Shown here: positions 18,921-28,261 of the stretch, piece by piece | Layout of the letters: every line of letters starts with the position of its first letter | Numbering within the stretch: the first letter of the stretch is position 1 | From: Streptococcus halichoeri | GTDB taxonomy: Bacteria > Bacillota > Bacilli > Lactobacillales > Streptococcaceae | Length of the DNA: 59,542 nt | Assembly: GCF_009870755.1 (NCBI RefSeq) | Contig: NZ_WLZU01000009.1 | Coordinates: forward strand, 1 to 59,542 | Direction: 5' to 3' | Made by a program: the position numbers and the translations under genes | Notes under the pieces: generated by a model | What the model was told of the DNA's origin: nothing | Seen by the model: only the letters and a program-made list of their open reading frames with translations | The model's database searches: none

Positions 18921-21900
18921 ATGGTAGCTGACTTAAGACTTACTTTATTTGGACAACCATCCATTTGCCAAGGAGAGCGTGAAGTCTTCTTCACCTTTTC
19001 AAAAATTAACGCCCTCCTCTACTATCTTGTCATCAACGAGTCTGTCAACCGTGATGAAATTGCTGGTATGTTATGGGAGGATAAGGACAACCAAACAGCA
19101 AAGAAAAATTTGCGTAATACCATTTACCAGGTCAATAAAATTTTGGGTGCCGACTATGTAATTGCTCCGAGTCGCTCTATCTTAACCTTAAATCCCGCTT
19201 TGCCGATTTCTAGTGATGTGGGGCCTTTCCTAGCTGATCCCGTTGCTAATCTATCCCTCTATCAGGGTGAATTTCTTAAAGGGTTTTATTTAAAATCAAA
19301 TGAAACGTTTGATTTGTGGCTCAGCAAAATGCGGACTTATTTTGAACAGTTATACATCAAAACCTCCTATCAAAAACTTGACCAAATGATGGAGACGGCA
19401 TCGGTAGAAGAGATTGAGGCTATTTTGTTTCAGTTAATGGCTATTGATGAATTTGAAGAAAAAAATTATCAATTATTAATGTCACTTTATCAAAAACATC
19501 ACCGTTATGGCAAAGTAATTGAAACCTACTATCGCTTAGTCAATCTCTTAGATAAAGAACTAGGAATTAGCCCAAGTGACGCATCACAGCAAATTTATGA
19601 TGAGGTGGTTGCCAAAGATCGCAATCAGCGTAAGGTGAAACAGTTCTTACGTAATACCAATCACTTTTTTGGTCGGGTGACGGAAATTAAACAGCTAGAG
19701 GCCTTTTTTGATTCTGTCTATAATAGTCAACGTGCGCACACCATTGTACTTGTTGGGGGCACGGGTATTGGTAAGCGAACTGTAACCAGGCAAGTTCTCG
19801 CCAATCAAACCAAGCATTTCCAAATGGTAACTACTGAGTGTGACCATCAATCAGATGATACAGCTCGTACCCTCTATGAAAACCTTTTAGATGGCCTTGG
19901 TGATTTGGCGATTCAACATCAATTAATGTCCACCAATCAGTGGCAGGCTCTTATGCAAAGCTTTTTCTTCGATTTGTATCCGCTAGATACCCTCACTCAA
20001 CAAGCAAAAGCCTTGTCTAAGCCAATGGACTGCAAAGCTATTACCCATGTGATTGTCACTATTAGTAAGCGTATTGCTCAGCAAAAACCTCTTGTCCTGC
20101 TTATTGAAGACATTCACTGGCTGGAGCAAGACAGTATTTACGTACTCCACACCATGATTCAACAACTCAGTGAGTATCCTGTGGCCTTTGTCTTGACCAA
20201 GCATCTTAGCACAACACCTCACCTAGAGCAGTTCCTCAATCAGCTAATCTACCATAAACAGGCTGATATTATTACCCTACAACCATTGACGCAAACTGAA
20301 AGCCTGCAATACCTTCATCAGAAATTAGATCACCTTTCTTTAGCTCAAGATACTTTCATCCAAGCTTATGAATTGAGTGAGGGCAATCCCTTCTTTCTAA
20401 CTGAATATGCTGCGCAATTGGCCACTGATAAGCACTTTTCACCCCTGACGCCTGCAATTAAAGCTAAATTTGCCTTGAAAATAGATGTTATCAACAGCCA
20501 TGAAGAAGCTCTTCTTCACTATTTGGCCTGTTGCCGTAAGCCTGCCCCGATTGGATTGCTAGCGCAACTACTGACTTTGTCTTTAGAAGAAACCATCAAT
20601 CTAGTAGAGAGCTTATCGCGTCACCATCTCATCATTGAAGAATGTCTGCACGATAATATCACCGTCTGCTTTCATCAGCGACTCTTTGGTATTTATTGCT
20701 ATGAAAAATTATCTCTTGCTAAAAAGCGCATGCTGCACGCGCAGATTGCCCAAGCCCTAGAAAGCAATCTCAGCTTTTTTGCTCAGCCATCAATAGCATT
20801 TGAAGACATTGCTTATCATTACCGGCAAGCTAAGCAGCCGATTAAAGCTTTAAGCTATCAGCTGGATTTTATCGAAGCTCGCTTGCATTTACATCATGAG
20901 TTATTTCCTATTTATTCACAAATCTTGGACCACTACCCCCAATCTGATCAAGGGACCCCTTCTATTCAACAAGAGCTTGCTGCCCTTCAAAAGCAATTGC
21001 AAGACTTAGAAAAACGTTATGAACAAAGCAAGGATTTTCAAGGTTTACAGCTACGTTTTCTCTATCTGGAAGGCTGTTATCACATTCGGATTGGCCAGTA
21101 TGAAAAGGGGATTGCTAATATTCAAAAAGTCATTGCTGTAGCCACAGATTTGCATCACACCTCTTACTTATTAGAAGGCTATAGGCAATTAATTTATTAT
21201 TGCATCCAAGTAGAAAATATTCCTGAGATGAAATATTATACAGAATTGGCCTTGGAGGCTGCTGCTCAGGCCAATAATCACGAAGCTATCGCACTTAATC
21301 TGCGACTCAGTGGTTTGTACCATCTGATTATTGGCAAGCTTGATCAAGCTATTCAGCAGCTGAATGCCTCTATTGATTGTTTTAGCCTGACTACGTCACT
21401 TCAATCCAAATACCCCATTCAAATTGCCGCGGCTCTGGATTACCTGGCTGAGATCCAGCAAATGCGTGGCTGCTTTGAGCAAGCAATCGTTTATCAGCGC
21501 AAAGCAATCCAGCTAACCCATAATAAGCTTAGTGAGCCATCTATTATCTCATTTTACATCGGTCTTGGTATTTCCTATTTTTATCAGGGCAATTTTTCAA
21601 AGGCCGCTGACATTTTTATGCAATCAAAAGAGGCCCTCAAAACTCTGCGCTTTCCATGGAAAGAAGCGCAATTAGAAGTGTACTTAACCTTACTAAAATG
21701 TGAGCAGGGAGATTATGGTGCTGTCAGTGAGCTCTTTGCCAAAAAAGACGAACTTATCTCCCTTTACTCTAATCCACGTGACAAGGGAATGATTTACTAT
21801 GTTTTAGCCTTAACCAAGTATAAACTTGAGACCAATCACATCACGTGTGACACTTTGGTGAGCTGTTTGACTGATGATTTTAGTACCTATTACCACATTG

Positions 21901-21998
21901 CAAAAAATCACTTGAATCCTTATCGAGATTGCCATTTTCTCAAACGCTTAGAAAAATGCAAGCAAGCATTAACAAGCAAAACCACCAAAAAAGCCTAG
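18921..21998 (+). CDS. SARP/BTAD-type transcriptional regulator with AAA ATPase and TPR domains
   Basis: The 1025-residue protein has an OmpR-like winged helix (about 5-95, with LTLFG and NLRNTIYQVNKIL), a BTAD helical domain (about 100-235), a STAND/AAA NTPase module (about 248-480, Walker A GGTGIGKRT at 279-287, Walker B LVLLIED at 391-397), and a long helical C-terminus that reads as TPR repeats (about 600-1000). Such proteins are ligand- and ATP-gated transcription activators. The start is ATG behind GGAGGCG. It faces the hut cluster end to end, so it is a plausible regulator of histidine use; the target is inferred only from position. Confidence 0.85.
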   Translation: MVADLRLTLFGQPSICQGEREVFFTFSKINALLYYLVINESVNRDEIAGMLWEDKDNQTAKKNLRNTIYQVNKILGADYVIAPSRSILTLNPALPISSDVGPFLADPVANLSLYQGEFLKGFYLKSNETFDLWLSKMRTYFEQLYIKTSYQKLDQMMETASVEEIEAILFQLMAIDEFEEKNYQLLMSLYQKHHRYGKVIETYYRLVNLLDKELGISPSDASQQIYDEVVAKDRNQRKVKQFLRNTNHFFGRVTEIKQLEAFFDSVYNSQRAHTIVLVGGTGIGKRTVTRQVLANQTKHFQMVTTECDHQSDDTARTLYENLLDGLGDLAIQHQLMSTNQWQALMQSFFFDLYPLDTLTQQAKALSKPMDCKAITHVIVTISKRIAQQKPLVLLIEDIHWLEQDSIYVLHTMIQQLSEYPVAFVLTKHLSTTPHLEQFLNQLIYHKQADIITLQPLTQTESLQYLHQKLDHLSLAQDTFIQAYELSEGNPFFLTEYAAQLATDKHFSPLTPAIKAKFALKIDVINSHEEALLHYLACCRKPAPIGLLAQLLTLSLEETINLVESLSRHHLIIEECLHDNITVCFHQRLFGIYCYEKLSLAKKRMLHAQIAQALESNLSFFAQPSIAFEDIAYHYRQAKQPIKALSYQLDFIEARLHLHHELFPIYSQILDHYPQSDQGTPSIQQELAALQKQLQDLEKRYEQSKDFQGLQLRFLYLEGCYHIRIGQYEKGIANIQKVIAVATDLHHTSYLLEGYRQLIYYCIQVENIPEMKYYTELALEAAAQANNHEAIALNLRLSGLYHLIIGKLDQAIQQLNASIDCFSLTTSLQSKYPIQIAAALDYLAEIQQMRGCFEQAIVYQRKAIQLTHNKLSEPSIISFYIGLGISYFYQGNFSKAADIFMQSKEALKTLRFPWKEAQLEVYLTLLKCEQGDYGAVSELFAKKDELISLYSNPRDKGMIYYVLALTKYKLETNHITCDTLVSCLTDDFSTYYHIAKNHLNPYRDCHFLKRLEKCKQALTSKTTKKA

Positions 21999-22027
21999 GG
22001 CATCTCCCCCCTAAAAGGAAACAGCAA

Positions 22028-22061
22028 AAGTAAGAGTCACTAGCATGTTTAGCTCTTACTT
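22028..22061. terminator. Terminator between the convergent regulator gene and hutG
   Basis: AAGTAAGAG (22028-22036) pairs with CTCTTACTT (22053-22061). The minus-strand continuation TTTTGCTGTTT gives it T-richness for hutG transcripts; the plus side is weaker. Confidence 0.55.
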
Positions 22062-22211
22062 AACTTTGGGTCGGTAGAAGTCAAGTTTAGGCCAAAAAAA
22101 GCAGTAACTTGAATCATTCTAAGTCCTAAACCGTTGGTGTTGCCCCTATCGTAGCAGCAAGTCCCAAAACGTTCTGGGGATATAACAAAATCCTAAGCTT
22201 GTTTAGCGATG

Positions 22212-23201
22212 TTAATGTATTTGGGCTAAGATTTGTGTCAGGTAAAAAATATAGGTGGCTGCCAAATTAGCTGTGTGCTGATCAATGTCATGTGGAGGTG
22301 AGACCTCAACAAGATCAAAACCAATGACTTTGCCACTGGCTACAATATGCTGTAAAACCATTAAAGCCAGTTTTGGATCTACTCCCAAAGACTGAATGGC
22401 ACTCACACCCGGGGCACTGCCCACAGCAAAGCAGTCCATATCAATTGTCAAATACACATAAGCTTGATTCTCTAAAAAAGTATCAACGATTTGACAAACT
22501 TTTTGGTAGCCCATTTGATACATATCTTGACCCGTTAAAAAGGAAATGCCTTTTGACTTAGAAACAAAGTCAAAGAGAAATAGATTGTTATTATGCTCTT
22601 GAATGCCTAAAACTAAGTAAGGAAAAATATCATGATGAGCCACATTGTCATCGAACATTTGGCGAAAGCCCGTGCCAGAATTAGGACCGGTTTGGTCATA
22701 AGGGCGTAAATCAAAATGGGCATCCATATTAATAACAGCTAATGGCTGGTTTTTAGGAAGGGAAGCTTTGAGTCCTAGATAGTGGCCATAGGCTGTACCG
22801 TGACCACCGCCTAAGACAATCGGACGAATATTGAGCGCTCGCATCCGCTCGATGGCTTTGGCTAAGCTTAGCTGCATTTCTGCCAAAGATTGGTTGGGCG
22901 CATCAATGTTGCCCAAATCAAAGACAGTGACATGCCTTCCGAGATGCCAGGGCATTTTAGCGATTTGACTGCGAATAGCATCAGGTCCTTCCACTGCTCC
23001 GACCCGTCCATGGTTAATATAGACCCCTTTATCGCTCTTAAAACCAATAAGGCCAAAGTTAATGCCTTCAAGTGGTTCTAAATCAGGGTTATTTAAATCA
23101 AGAAATTGGATAACCATACCCCATTTAGCATTGTATAGATTGTCATCGTCAATGCCCCGTTGATAATAGGTAGCAGTCATCGGAAAATAATGATCAAGCA
23201 T
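22212..23201 (-). CDS. hutG: Formimidoylglutamase (arginase/ureohydrolase family)
   Basis: HutG hydrolyses N-formimino-L-glutamate to glutamate and formamide with a binuclear Mn centre. The 329-residue protein carries the arginase-family ligands: GGGHG (His134), MDAHFD (Asp160, His162, Asp164) and IDMDCF near 253-258. The hut context selects formiminoglutamase over agmatinase or arginase. The ATG follows GAAAGGATT. It is the second gene of a folC-hutG transcript driven by a consensus promoter. Its presence beside FtcD means two routes for formiminoglutamate coexist. Confidence 0.9.
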   Translation of the reverse strand: MLDHYFPMTATYYQRGIDDDNLYNAKWGMVIQFLDLNNPDLEPLEGINFGLIGFKSDKGVYINHGRVGAVEGPDAIRSQIAKMPWHLGRHVTVFDLGNIDAPNQSLAEMQLSLAKAIERMRALNIRPIVLGGGHGTAYGHYLGLKASLPKNQPLAVINMDAHFDLRPYDQTGPNSGTGFRQMFDDNVAHHDIFPYLVLGIQEHNNNLFLFDFVSKSKGISFLTGQDMYQMGYQKVCQIVDTFLENQAYVYLTIDMDCFAVGSAPGVSAIQSLGVDPKLALMVLQHIVASGKVIGFDLVEVSPPHDIDQHTANLAATYIFYLTQILAQIH

Positions 23202-23243
23202 CAGTCAATCCTTTCTAAATAGTTGGTTCAGTTGCTTTACTTG

Positions 23244-24491
23244 CTATTTTGTTAAATACGCCCGTACTTGCGAAATAAAGTATAAAGAGCCTGTAATCAC
23301 ATAAAAATCTTGCTCACTACTAGGATCAATCTCTGCAAGCCAAGTCTGAAACTGTGCTACTTGGTGATAAGATTGAGGATAAGCAGATAAGGGTAAACTC
23401 TTTGGAAAGTCAAAACTCGTGACAGTAACCTGTCCAAGGTGACTTAGGGCAGCCAGCATAGGCTCAATCGGCTTATTCTTAATAGCCGCAACCAAAATAT
23501 GGATCTTTTTTCCTGCAAACTGTTGCTCTAGTAAAGCCACCAGTGCAGCAATGCTTTCCATATTATGGGCACCATCTAGCATAAGGTTTGGTCCCATAAA
23601 TTCTGTCCGGCCTACCCATTGGCTACTTGCCAAGCCCTGGCGAATATGCGTCAAACTGACTTGAGGAAAGTCTTTTTGCAATAATAACGCTGTCATAATA
23701 GCAAGGCTGGCATTGCGCTTTTGATGTTGACCTAGCATAGCTAAATGGAGATTATCTAAAGTGACCTCCTGGTAATGAAAATCAAAACCTTGCTCATGGA
23801 GATTTATTGTAAACTCGCTCCCTAAAAGATAGAGAGGACTATGACTTGCTTGACAACTGGCTCTAAAAGCGAAAAGAACATCTGGGCGGTCTGCTGCCAA
23901 GATTAACGGCTCACCATTTTTTAAGACGCCGGCTTTTTGCTTAGCAATTGCTACATAGCTCTCACCTAAGAGGTCTTGATGATCTAAGCCGATAGAAGGG
24001 CAAACAACCGCCAAGGCCTGAAAGACATTTGTGGCATCCATCATTCCCCCGACTCCTGCTTCAATAATGGCAATGGCCACAGGCTGCACACGAGTAAAGT
24101 ACAAAAACATCATCACCGTGATGATTTCAAATTCTGTTGCGGGAGCATAGAGCTTTGCCTGATCCAAGCGTTCGACGACTGGCTTAACCTGACTAACCAA
24201 ATCAATTAATTCTTGCTCAGTCATCATCTGGCCATCAATGGCAATGCGTTCTCTAAATTCCACAATATATGGTGACGTAAAGGTGCCGACTTTATAGCCA
24301 CTTGCAGTGAAAATGTGCTGAAGGTAGGAAACAGTCGAGCCTTTGCCATTGGTGCCGACTGCATGAACAGCTGCTAGATGGCGCTCAGGGTTATCAAATT
24401 GTTCCAGTAACCACTTAACACGTTTTAGGCCTGGCTTTTCACCTTGCTTAAGGCGGCTATGGATCCAAGCCAGTGACTCTTGGTAATTCAT
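23244..24491 (-). CDS. folC: Folylpolyglutamate synthase / dihydrofolate synthase
   Basis: FolC adds glutamate residues to folates, which retains them in the cell and improves binding by folate enzymes. The 415-residue protein has the Mur-ligase type P-loop VGTNGKGSTV (about 42-51), the GHHDLLG-like SIGLDHQDLLG, and LDGAHNMESI in the C-terminal domain. The frame is open to 24533, but AAAAGGAG precedes the ATG at 24491. It sits in the hut region, whose FtcD-FchA-Fhs branch depends on polyglutamylated THF. A second folC elsewhere on the chromosome is likely, as pyogenic streptococci can carry two, but is not visible here. Confidence 0.92.
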   Translation of the reverse strand: MNYQESLAWIHSRLKQGEKPGLKRVKWLLEQFDNPERHLAAVHAVGTNGKGSTVSYLQHIFTASGYKVGTFTSPYIVEFRERIAIDGQMMTEQELIDLVSQVKPVVERLDQAKLYAPATEFEIITVMMFLYFTRVQPVAIAIIEAGVGGMMDATNVFQALAVVCPSIGLDHQDLLGESYVAIAKQKAGVLKNGEPLILAADRPDVLFAFRASCQASHSPLYLLGSEFTINLHEQGFDFHYQEVTLDNLHLAMLGQHQKRNASLAIMTALLLQKDFPQVSLTHIRQGLASSQWVGRTEFMGPNLMLDGAHNMESIAALVALLEQQFAGKKIHILVAAIKNKPIEPMLAALSHLGQVTVTSFDFPKSLPLSAYPQSYHQVAQFQTWLAEIDPSSEQDFYVITGSLYFISQVRAYLTK

Positions 24492-24537
24492 GTTTACTCC
24501 TTTTATCTGATGCTGTATGGGCTGAGCTTGCACCTAC

Positions 24538-24566
24538 ATTATAAAAACTTGGTTAGTCCTTGTCAA
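24538..24566 (-). promoter_or_regulatory. Consensus promoter of folC-hutG
   Basis: On the minus strand a perfect TTGACA (24561-24566), a 17-nt spacer and a perfect TATAAT (24538-24543) lie 46 nt upstream of folC. This points to strong constitutive expression separate from the rest of the hut genes. Confidence 0.88.
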
Positions 24567-24602
24567 TCCCACAGCAGCAAAGCAAAAAGATAACTATACA
24601 AG

Positions 24603-24632
24603 AAGAGTTTGCCGATAAGCTGACAAACTCTT
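24603..24632 (-). terminator. Hairpin after hutH
   Basis: AAGAGTTTG (24603-24611) pairs with CAAACTCTT (24624-24632). It lies between hutH and the folC promoter. The minus-strand tail CTTGTATAG is only moderately T-rich, and a TTTTAAAA follows on the plus strand. Confidence 0.6.
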
Positions 24633-24710
24633 TTAAAATACGAAAACTTAGTAATGGGGTGATGAGGTTACTTGTTGGTTTAGCTGCAAACCCTTAAAAA
24701 TAGTTGAAAA

Positions 24711-26252
24711 CTAATACTGAATGGATAGTTGGACAGCTTGTTCCACACTTGCTAGAAATTCCTCACTTTCAACAACCTTTGAGGCCTTATTCAACTCTTC
24801 GTAGATTTCAATATCCTTATCAAAGGCAATAAAGTTGATATTTTTACGAATCATATCATAAGCAGGCTGGGTTCCCTTGCCTAATCTATGATTTTCAGGC
24901 TTCAAATCCAAAGCCTGACAGGCAGCCATTATCTCAGTAGCAACTATCCGGCGAGCGTTTTGCAAAATTTGGCCTGCCTTACGAGCAGCCGTGGTTCCCA
25001 TGCTGACAAAGTCCTCTTGATTTTCACAAGACGGTATCGAGTCCACACTAGCTGGATGCGCCAAAATTTTATTTTCAGAAGCCAGGGCAGCACAGGCATA
25101 TTGGGTAATCATAAAGCCTGAATTTAAACCTGGGTGTTTGACTAAAAAGGATGGTAAATGGCTGAGCTGGCTATTAACAAGCCGCTCAACACGACGCTCA
25201 GAGACATTACCAATTTCTGAGAGGGCGATGCCTAAAAAATCAAAAGGTTGAGCCATTGGTTCCCCGTGGAAATTACCACCTGAGATGACCTTGCCATCTT
25301 TACAGATAATTGGATTGTCCGTAACAGCATTGATTTCGATTTCGACTTTGCTTTTCACATAGGCAATCGAATCTTTGCTTGCACCATGAATCTGTGGTAT
25401 ACAGCGAAGCGTATAGGGATCTTGTACCCGCTGTTGACTTGCTACAGTTGTATTGCCTGAACCTTCTAACAAATGACGAATATTATGAGCTGTTGCTAGT
25501 TGACCACTTTGTGGTCGAATGGTATGCAAATCGTCATCAAAGGGACTAGAAATACCATTGTGAACTTCTAAGGATAAGGCCCCAGCAATATCTGAGAGTT
25601 TCAATAATTGAATGCCATCATAGGTTGCCAAAGCACCGATCGCTGTCAAGACAGTGGTTCCATTAATCAAAGCCAGACCTTCTTTAGCAGCCAAGGCAAT
25701 CTTTTGAATACCTGCTCGCTCAAGTGCTGCTTGACCAGACAGTAATTCGCCTTGATAGTAGGCCTGACCTAAGCCAAGCATTGGTAAAACCATATGGGCT
25801 AAAGGAGCCAGGTCACCAGAAGCTCCTAGGGAGCCTTTTTCTGGAATATAAGGATGCACACCCTTATTCAATAATTCCAAAAGTTTTTCAATGGTTGACA
25901 AACGAATACCAGAATAGCCCTTAACTAAAGAATTAATCCGAATAAGCATAATTGCCCGAACAGCATCTTCTGGCAGCGGGTCACCAAAACCACTCGAGTG
26001 GGTCCGAATTAAATTTTCTTGGAGTTGAACGGTGTCCTCAGGAGAGATACTGACATTACAAAGGGAGCCAAAGCCAGTCGTCACCCCATACACAATCCGT
26101 TTTTCATTAACGATGTCATCAACAATTTTTCGAGAAGCCTTAACATCACATACAGCTGATTCAGCGATTTGACAGTGGACGCCTTTACGTGCTACTGCTA
26201 TGACATCTTCTAGTGTTAAACTTTTGCCGTCTAAAGTAATCATTTCTGACAT
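24711..26252 (-). CDS. hutH: Histidine ammonia-lyase
   Basis: HutH converts L-histidine to trans-urocanate and ammonia, the first step of histidine breakdown. The 513-residue protein contains the Ala144-Ser145-Gly146 tripeptide (SLGASGDLAP) that cyclises to the MIO electrophile, together with YGVTTGFG and QVRDPYTLRC-like QRVQDPYTLRC. Length is normal for the family. The gene starts 12 nt before the end of the upstream permease gene region and has AGGAGGAAAAG upstream of the ATG, so it is probably co-transcribed with the permease. A hairpin follows it. Confidence 0.97.
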   Translation of the reverse strand: MSEMITLDGKSLTLEDVIAVARKGVHCQIAESAVCDVKASRKIVDDIVNEKRIVYGVTTGFGSLCNVSISPEDTVQLQENLIRTHSSGFGDPLPEDAVRAIMLIRINSLVKGYSGIRLSTIEKLLELLNKGVHPYIPEKGSLGASGDLAPLAHMVLPMLGLGQAYYQGELLSGQAALERAGIQKIALAAKEGLALINGTTVLTAIGALATYDGIQLLKLSDIAGALSLEVHNGISSPFDDDLHTIRPQSGQLATAHNIRHLLEGSGNTTVASQQRVQDPYTLRCIPQIHGASKDSIAYVKSKVEIEINAVTDNPIICKDGKVISGGNFHGEPMAQPFDFLGIALSEIGNVSERRVERLVNSQLSHLPSFLVKHPGLNSGFMITQYACAALASENKILAHPASVDSIPSCENQEDFVSMGTTAARKAGQILQNARRIVATEIMAACQALDLKPENHRLGKGTQPAYDMIRKNINFIAFDKDIEIYEELNKASKVVESEEFLASVEQAVQLSIQY

Positions 26253-26264
26253 AATCTTTTCCTC

Positions 26265-27608
26265 CTATTGAACGTCATGATGGCGGACCTTCCGAGAAGA
26301 GTCCTTACGCCCATGCATAAAGAAATAAATCGTACTTGCGATAGCAACCCCGATAAGACCATAAACCACATTCATCACATTATCACCGATAATCATCAAT
26401 AGACTGATCACAACAGCGACAATGGGGATGACAGAACCAAAGGGCACGCGAAAAGTAAGCTGGGCTTTTGGTTCTAGTTTCCGCATTTTGATAACTGCTA
26501 GTGCAGTGGGAATATATTGGAAGAAGCGAAAGACCACACTAAGCGTGGCTAATTTTTCAAAGGTCCCCGTTAACAATAAGACAATTGCAATGCCGCTTGA
26601 AATGGCAATAGCCACTGTAGGAGCAGCATTTTTATTTTGCTTAGCAATAAAAGCAGGTAGGAGGCCCTCATCTGCGATGGCAGCACCGTAACGGGGAACC
26701 ATGATTGACTCCCCCATATTAAGCCCGGTGATAGAAATCAAGGCGCCAATTGAAACGAGCCAAGCGCCAGCAGGACCGATCATTTTGACAAAGGCATCCT
26801 GTACTGGGGCCTTGGTGGACATGATGGCTCCCCCAAGCATAGCAATGGTTCCACCAATAATAAGCATGTATAAAATGGACACAATTGTGATTGAAGTTAA
26901 AATAGCTCGTGGGACATTCTTTTGCGGATTTCGCATTTCTCCTGCAACAATAGAAAGTGTTTCAAAACCGATAAAACCGTAGAAAATATAAACAGCTGTA
27001 CCTGAAATCGCACTAAATAAATGGTCACCAGCTTGTAATTGTAAAAAGGGGGTAAAGTTACCAAGACCATTTTTGAAAAAGAAAAGCGTACATGCTGAGA
27101 AGGCAACAATCGGAATGAGTTTAGCAATTGTTGCTGTAATCGTTAAAATTTTTGAGGTCTTTAAACCAGCAATATTCATCAAAGAAAGCAAAATCACTAA
27201 CCCGATACTCAAGGGGACATTCCAGCCTTCCAATGTCGGAAAAGTAATAATGAACATTTTAGCAAAACCAGCAGCCATTGCCGCCCAAGCAAAAATGGTG
27301 ACGGCCCAGCCTAAAATACCAACATTAAAACCAATAAAATCGCCAAAGGCTCGCTTGGAATATTGAAAAGCTCCGCCATTTTTACCAAAGTAGCCAGCAA
27401 CCTCAGCAAAACAAACCGCAAGCATAATGGTAAGGATGGCCGTTCCGGCCATGACTGCAATCGAAGCCGGTCCTAATCCCTTATAAATGCTTTGGGGAAG
27501 TAGAAAAATCCCTGAGCCAATGACCGCATTTATGCCATAGAGCGTCGCGCCACCCAAGCTGAATTTAGCGTCTTCGCTTTCAGCTACACGTCTTTTTTGT
27601 GAATCCAT
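26265..27608 (-). CDS. APC superfamily amino acid permease, probably histidine uptake
   Basis: This cytoplasmic-membrane protein has about twelve hydrophobic helices. The APC consensus is clear: GAT/GGATLYGINAVIGSGIFLLP in the first helix (unwound GSG substrate-binding segment), then FIGFETLSIVAGEMRNPQKNVPRAI. Two ATGs (27614 and 27608) follow AAGGAGG; the second has the better 9-nt spacing and gives 447 residues. A weak TTGCTT-17-TTTAAC promoter lies upstream. Being tightly linked to hutH (12 nt), it probably imports histidine, but sequence alone does not fix the substrate. Confidence 0.85.
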   Translation of the reverse strand: MDSQKRRVAESEDAKFSLGGATLYGINAVIGSGIFLLPQSIYKGLGPASIAVMAGTAILTIMLAVCFAEVAGYFGKNGGAFQYSKRAFGDFIGFNVGILGWAVTIFAWAAMAAGFAKMFIITFPTLEGWNVPLSIGLVILLSLMNIAGLKTSKILTITATIAKLIPIVAFSACTLFFFKNGLGNFTPFLQLQAGDHLFSAISGTAVYIFYGFIGFETLSIVAGEMRNPQKNVPRAILTSITIVSILYMLIIGGTIAMLGGAIMSTKAPVQDAFVKMIGPAGAWLVSIGALISITGLNMGESIMVPRYGAAIADEGLLPAFIAKQNKNAAPTVAIAISSGIAIVLLLTGTFEKLATLSVVFRFFQYIPTALAVIKMRKLEPKAQLTFRVPFGSVIPIVAVVISLLMIIGDNVMNVVYGLIGVAIASTIYFFMHGRKDSSRKVRHHDVQ

Positions 27609-27821
27609 AATCATGCTCCTCCTTAAAGAGCCCATAAGCACACCAGCCAAATCCCATTGTTAAATGCTAATCCTACCCCAAAAGCAAATGAATTGCTGCT
27701 GCCTTTGCCATTAAAGGAAATGATGCTTTAAATCCTGCTTTCCTTACTTATTACAATGAGACTAGCTTCTTAGACTATTGCTTTTTAGCTGCTGCTAGAT
27801 AGCCATACGGATTAAACAAAA

Positions 27822-27927
27822 GCAGGGATGGGTTGCAGGGGCTAACCACTACAAATAGGATGAAAGTTACTGGCCAAGGCTCATAACTAACCATAATAAT
27901 TATTATACCTTAATTTATCATCCCTGC
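27822..27927. repeat. Widely spaced inverted repeat upstream of the permease gene
   Basis: GCAGGGATG (27822-27830) is complementary to CATCCCTGC (27919-27927). Read on the minus strand, the distal arm is followed by TTTTGTTT, resembling a terminator with a large internal segment. The rest of 27651-27980 shows a minus-strand TATAAT near 27904 and no gene. Confidence 0.45.
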
Positions 27928-27981
27928 CTTTACCATGCTTGCTATTTCATTTTATTCTTCCAAATAAGAAAGGAGGCAATC

Positions 27982-28170
27982 ATGGCGCAAGCAGTTTTAA
28001 GAGGCGATTAACTAGTAAAATTAATGGCCCAATCAAGCATTAAGGTTATGGGATGAACAGCTGATCAAACACTAAAGGATGCTAGCGGCAATCCAAAGCT
28101 AGCCGCTGGTACAGGATACCTAAAACACCTCTTAGACAAAAGCAAAAGACTAAGCAAAGTGCACGTGATC
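27982..28170 (+). pseudogene. Remnant of a small gene with intact ribosome binding site
   Basis: AAGAAAGGAGG is correctly spaced before an ATG at 27982, but the frame stops after nine codons (MAQAVLRGD) and again shortly after. It then continues open for about 55 codons with an amino acid composition like a real protein (for example ADQTLKDASGNPKLAAG). This looks like a decayed coding sequence lying opposite to the hut genes. No family is recognised. Confidence 0.35.
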
Positions 28171-28261
28171 GTTATTAAGCCTTGTTTCTTGAACCGATTG
28201 ACGCTTAGTCATCATTGCGTTTGCAGTTACTAGAACAACTATTGTAACAATTATGTCTTAC

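Noticed and set aside
27651..28261. Carbon catabolite (cre) site upstream of the permease or hut genes
   Set aside because: No sequence close to the cre consensus was found here or in the hutU-hutI spacer.
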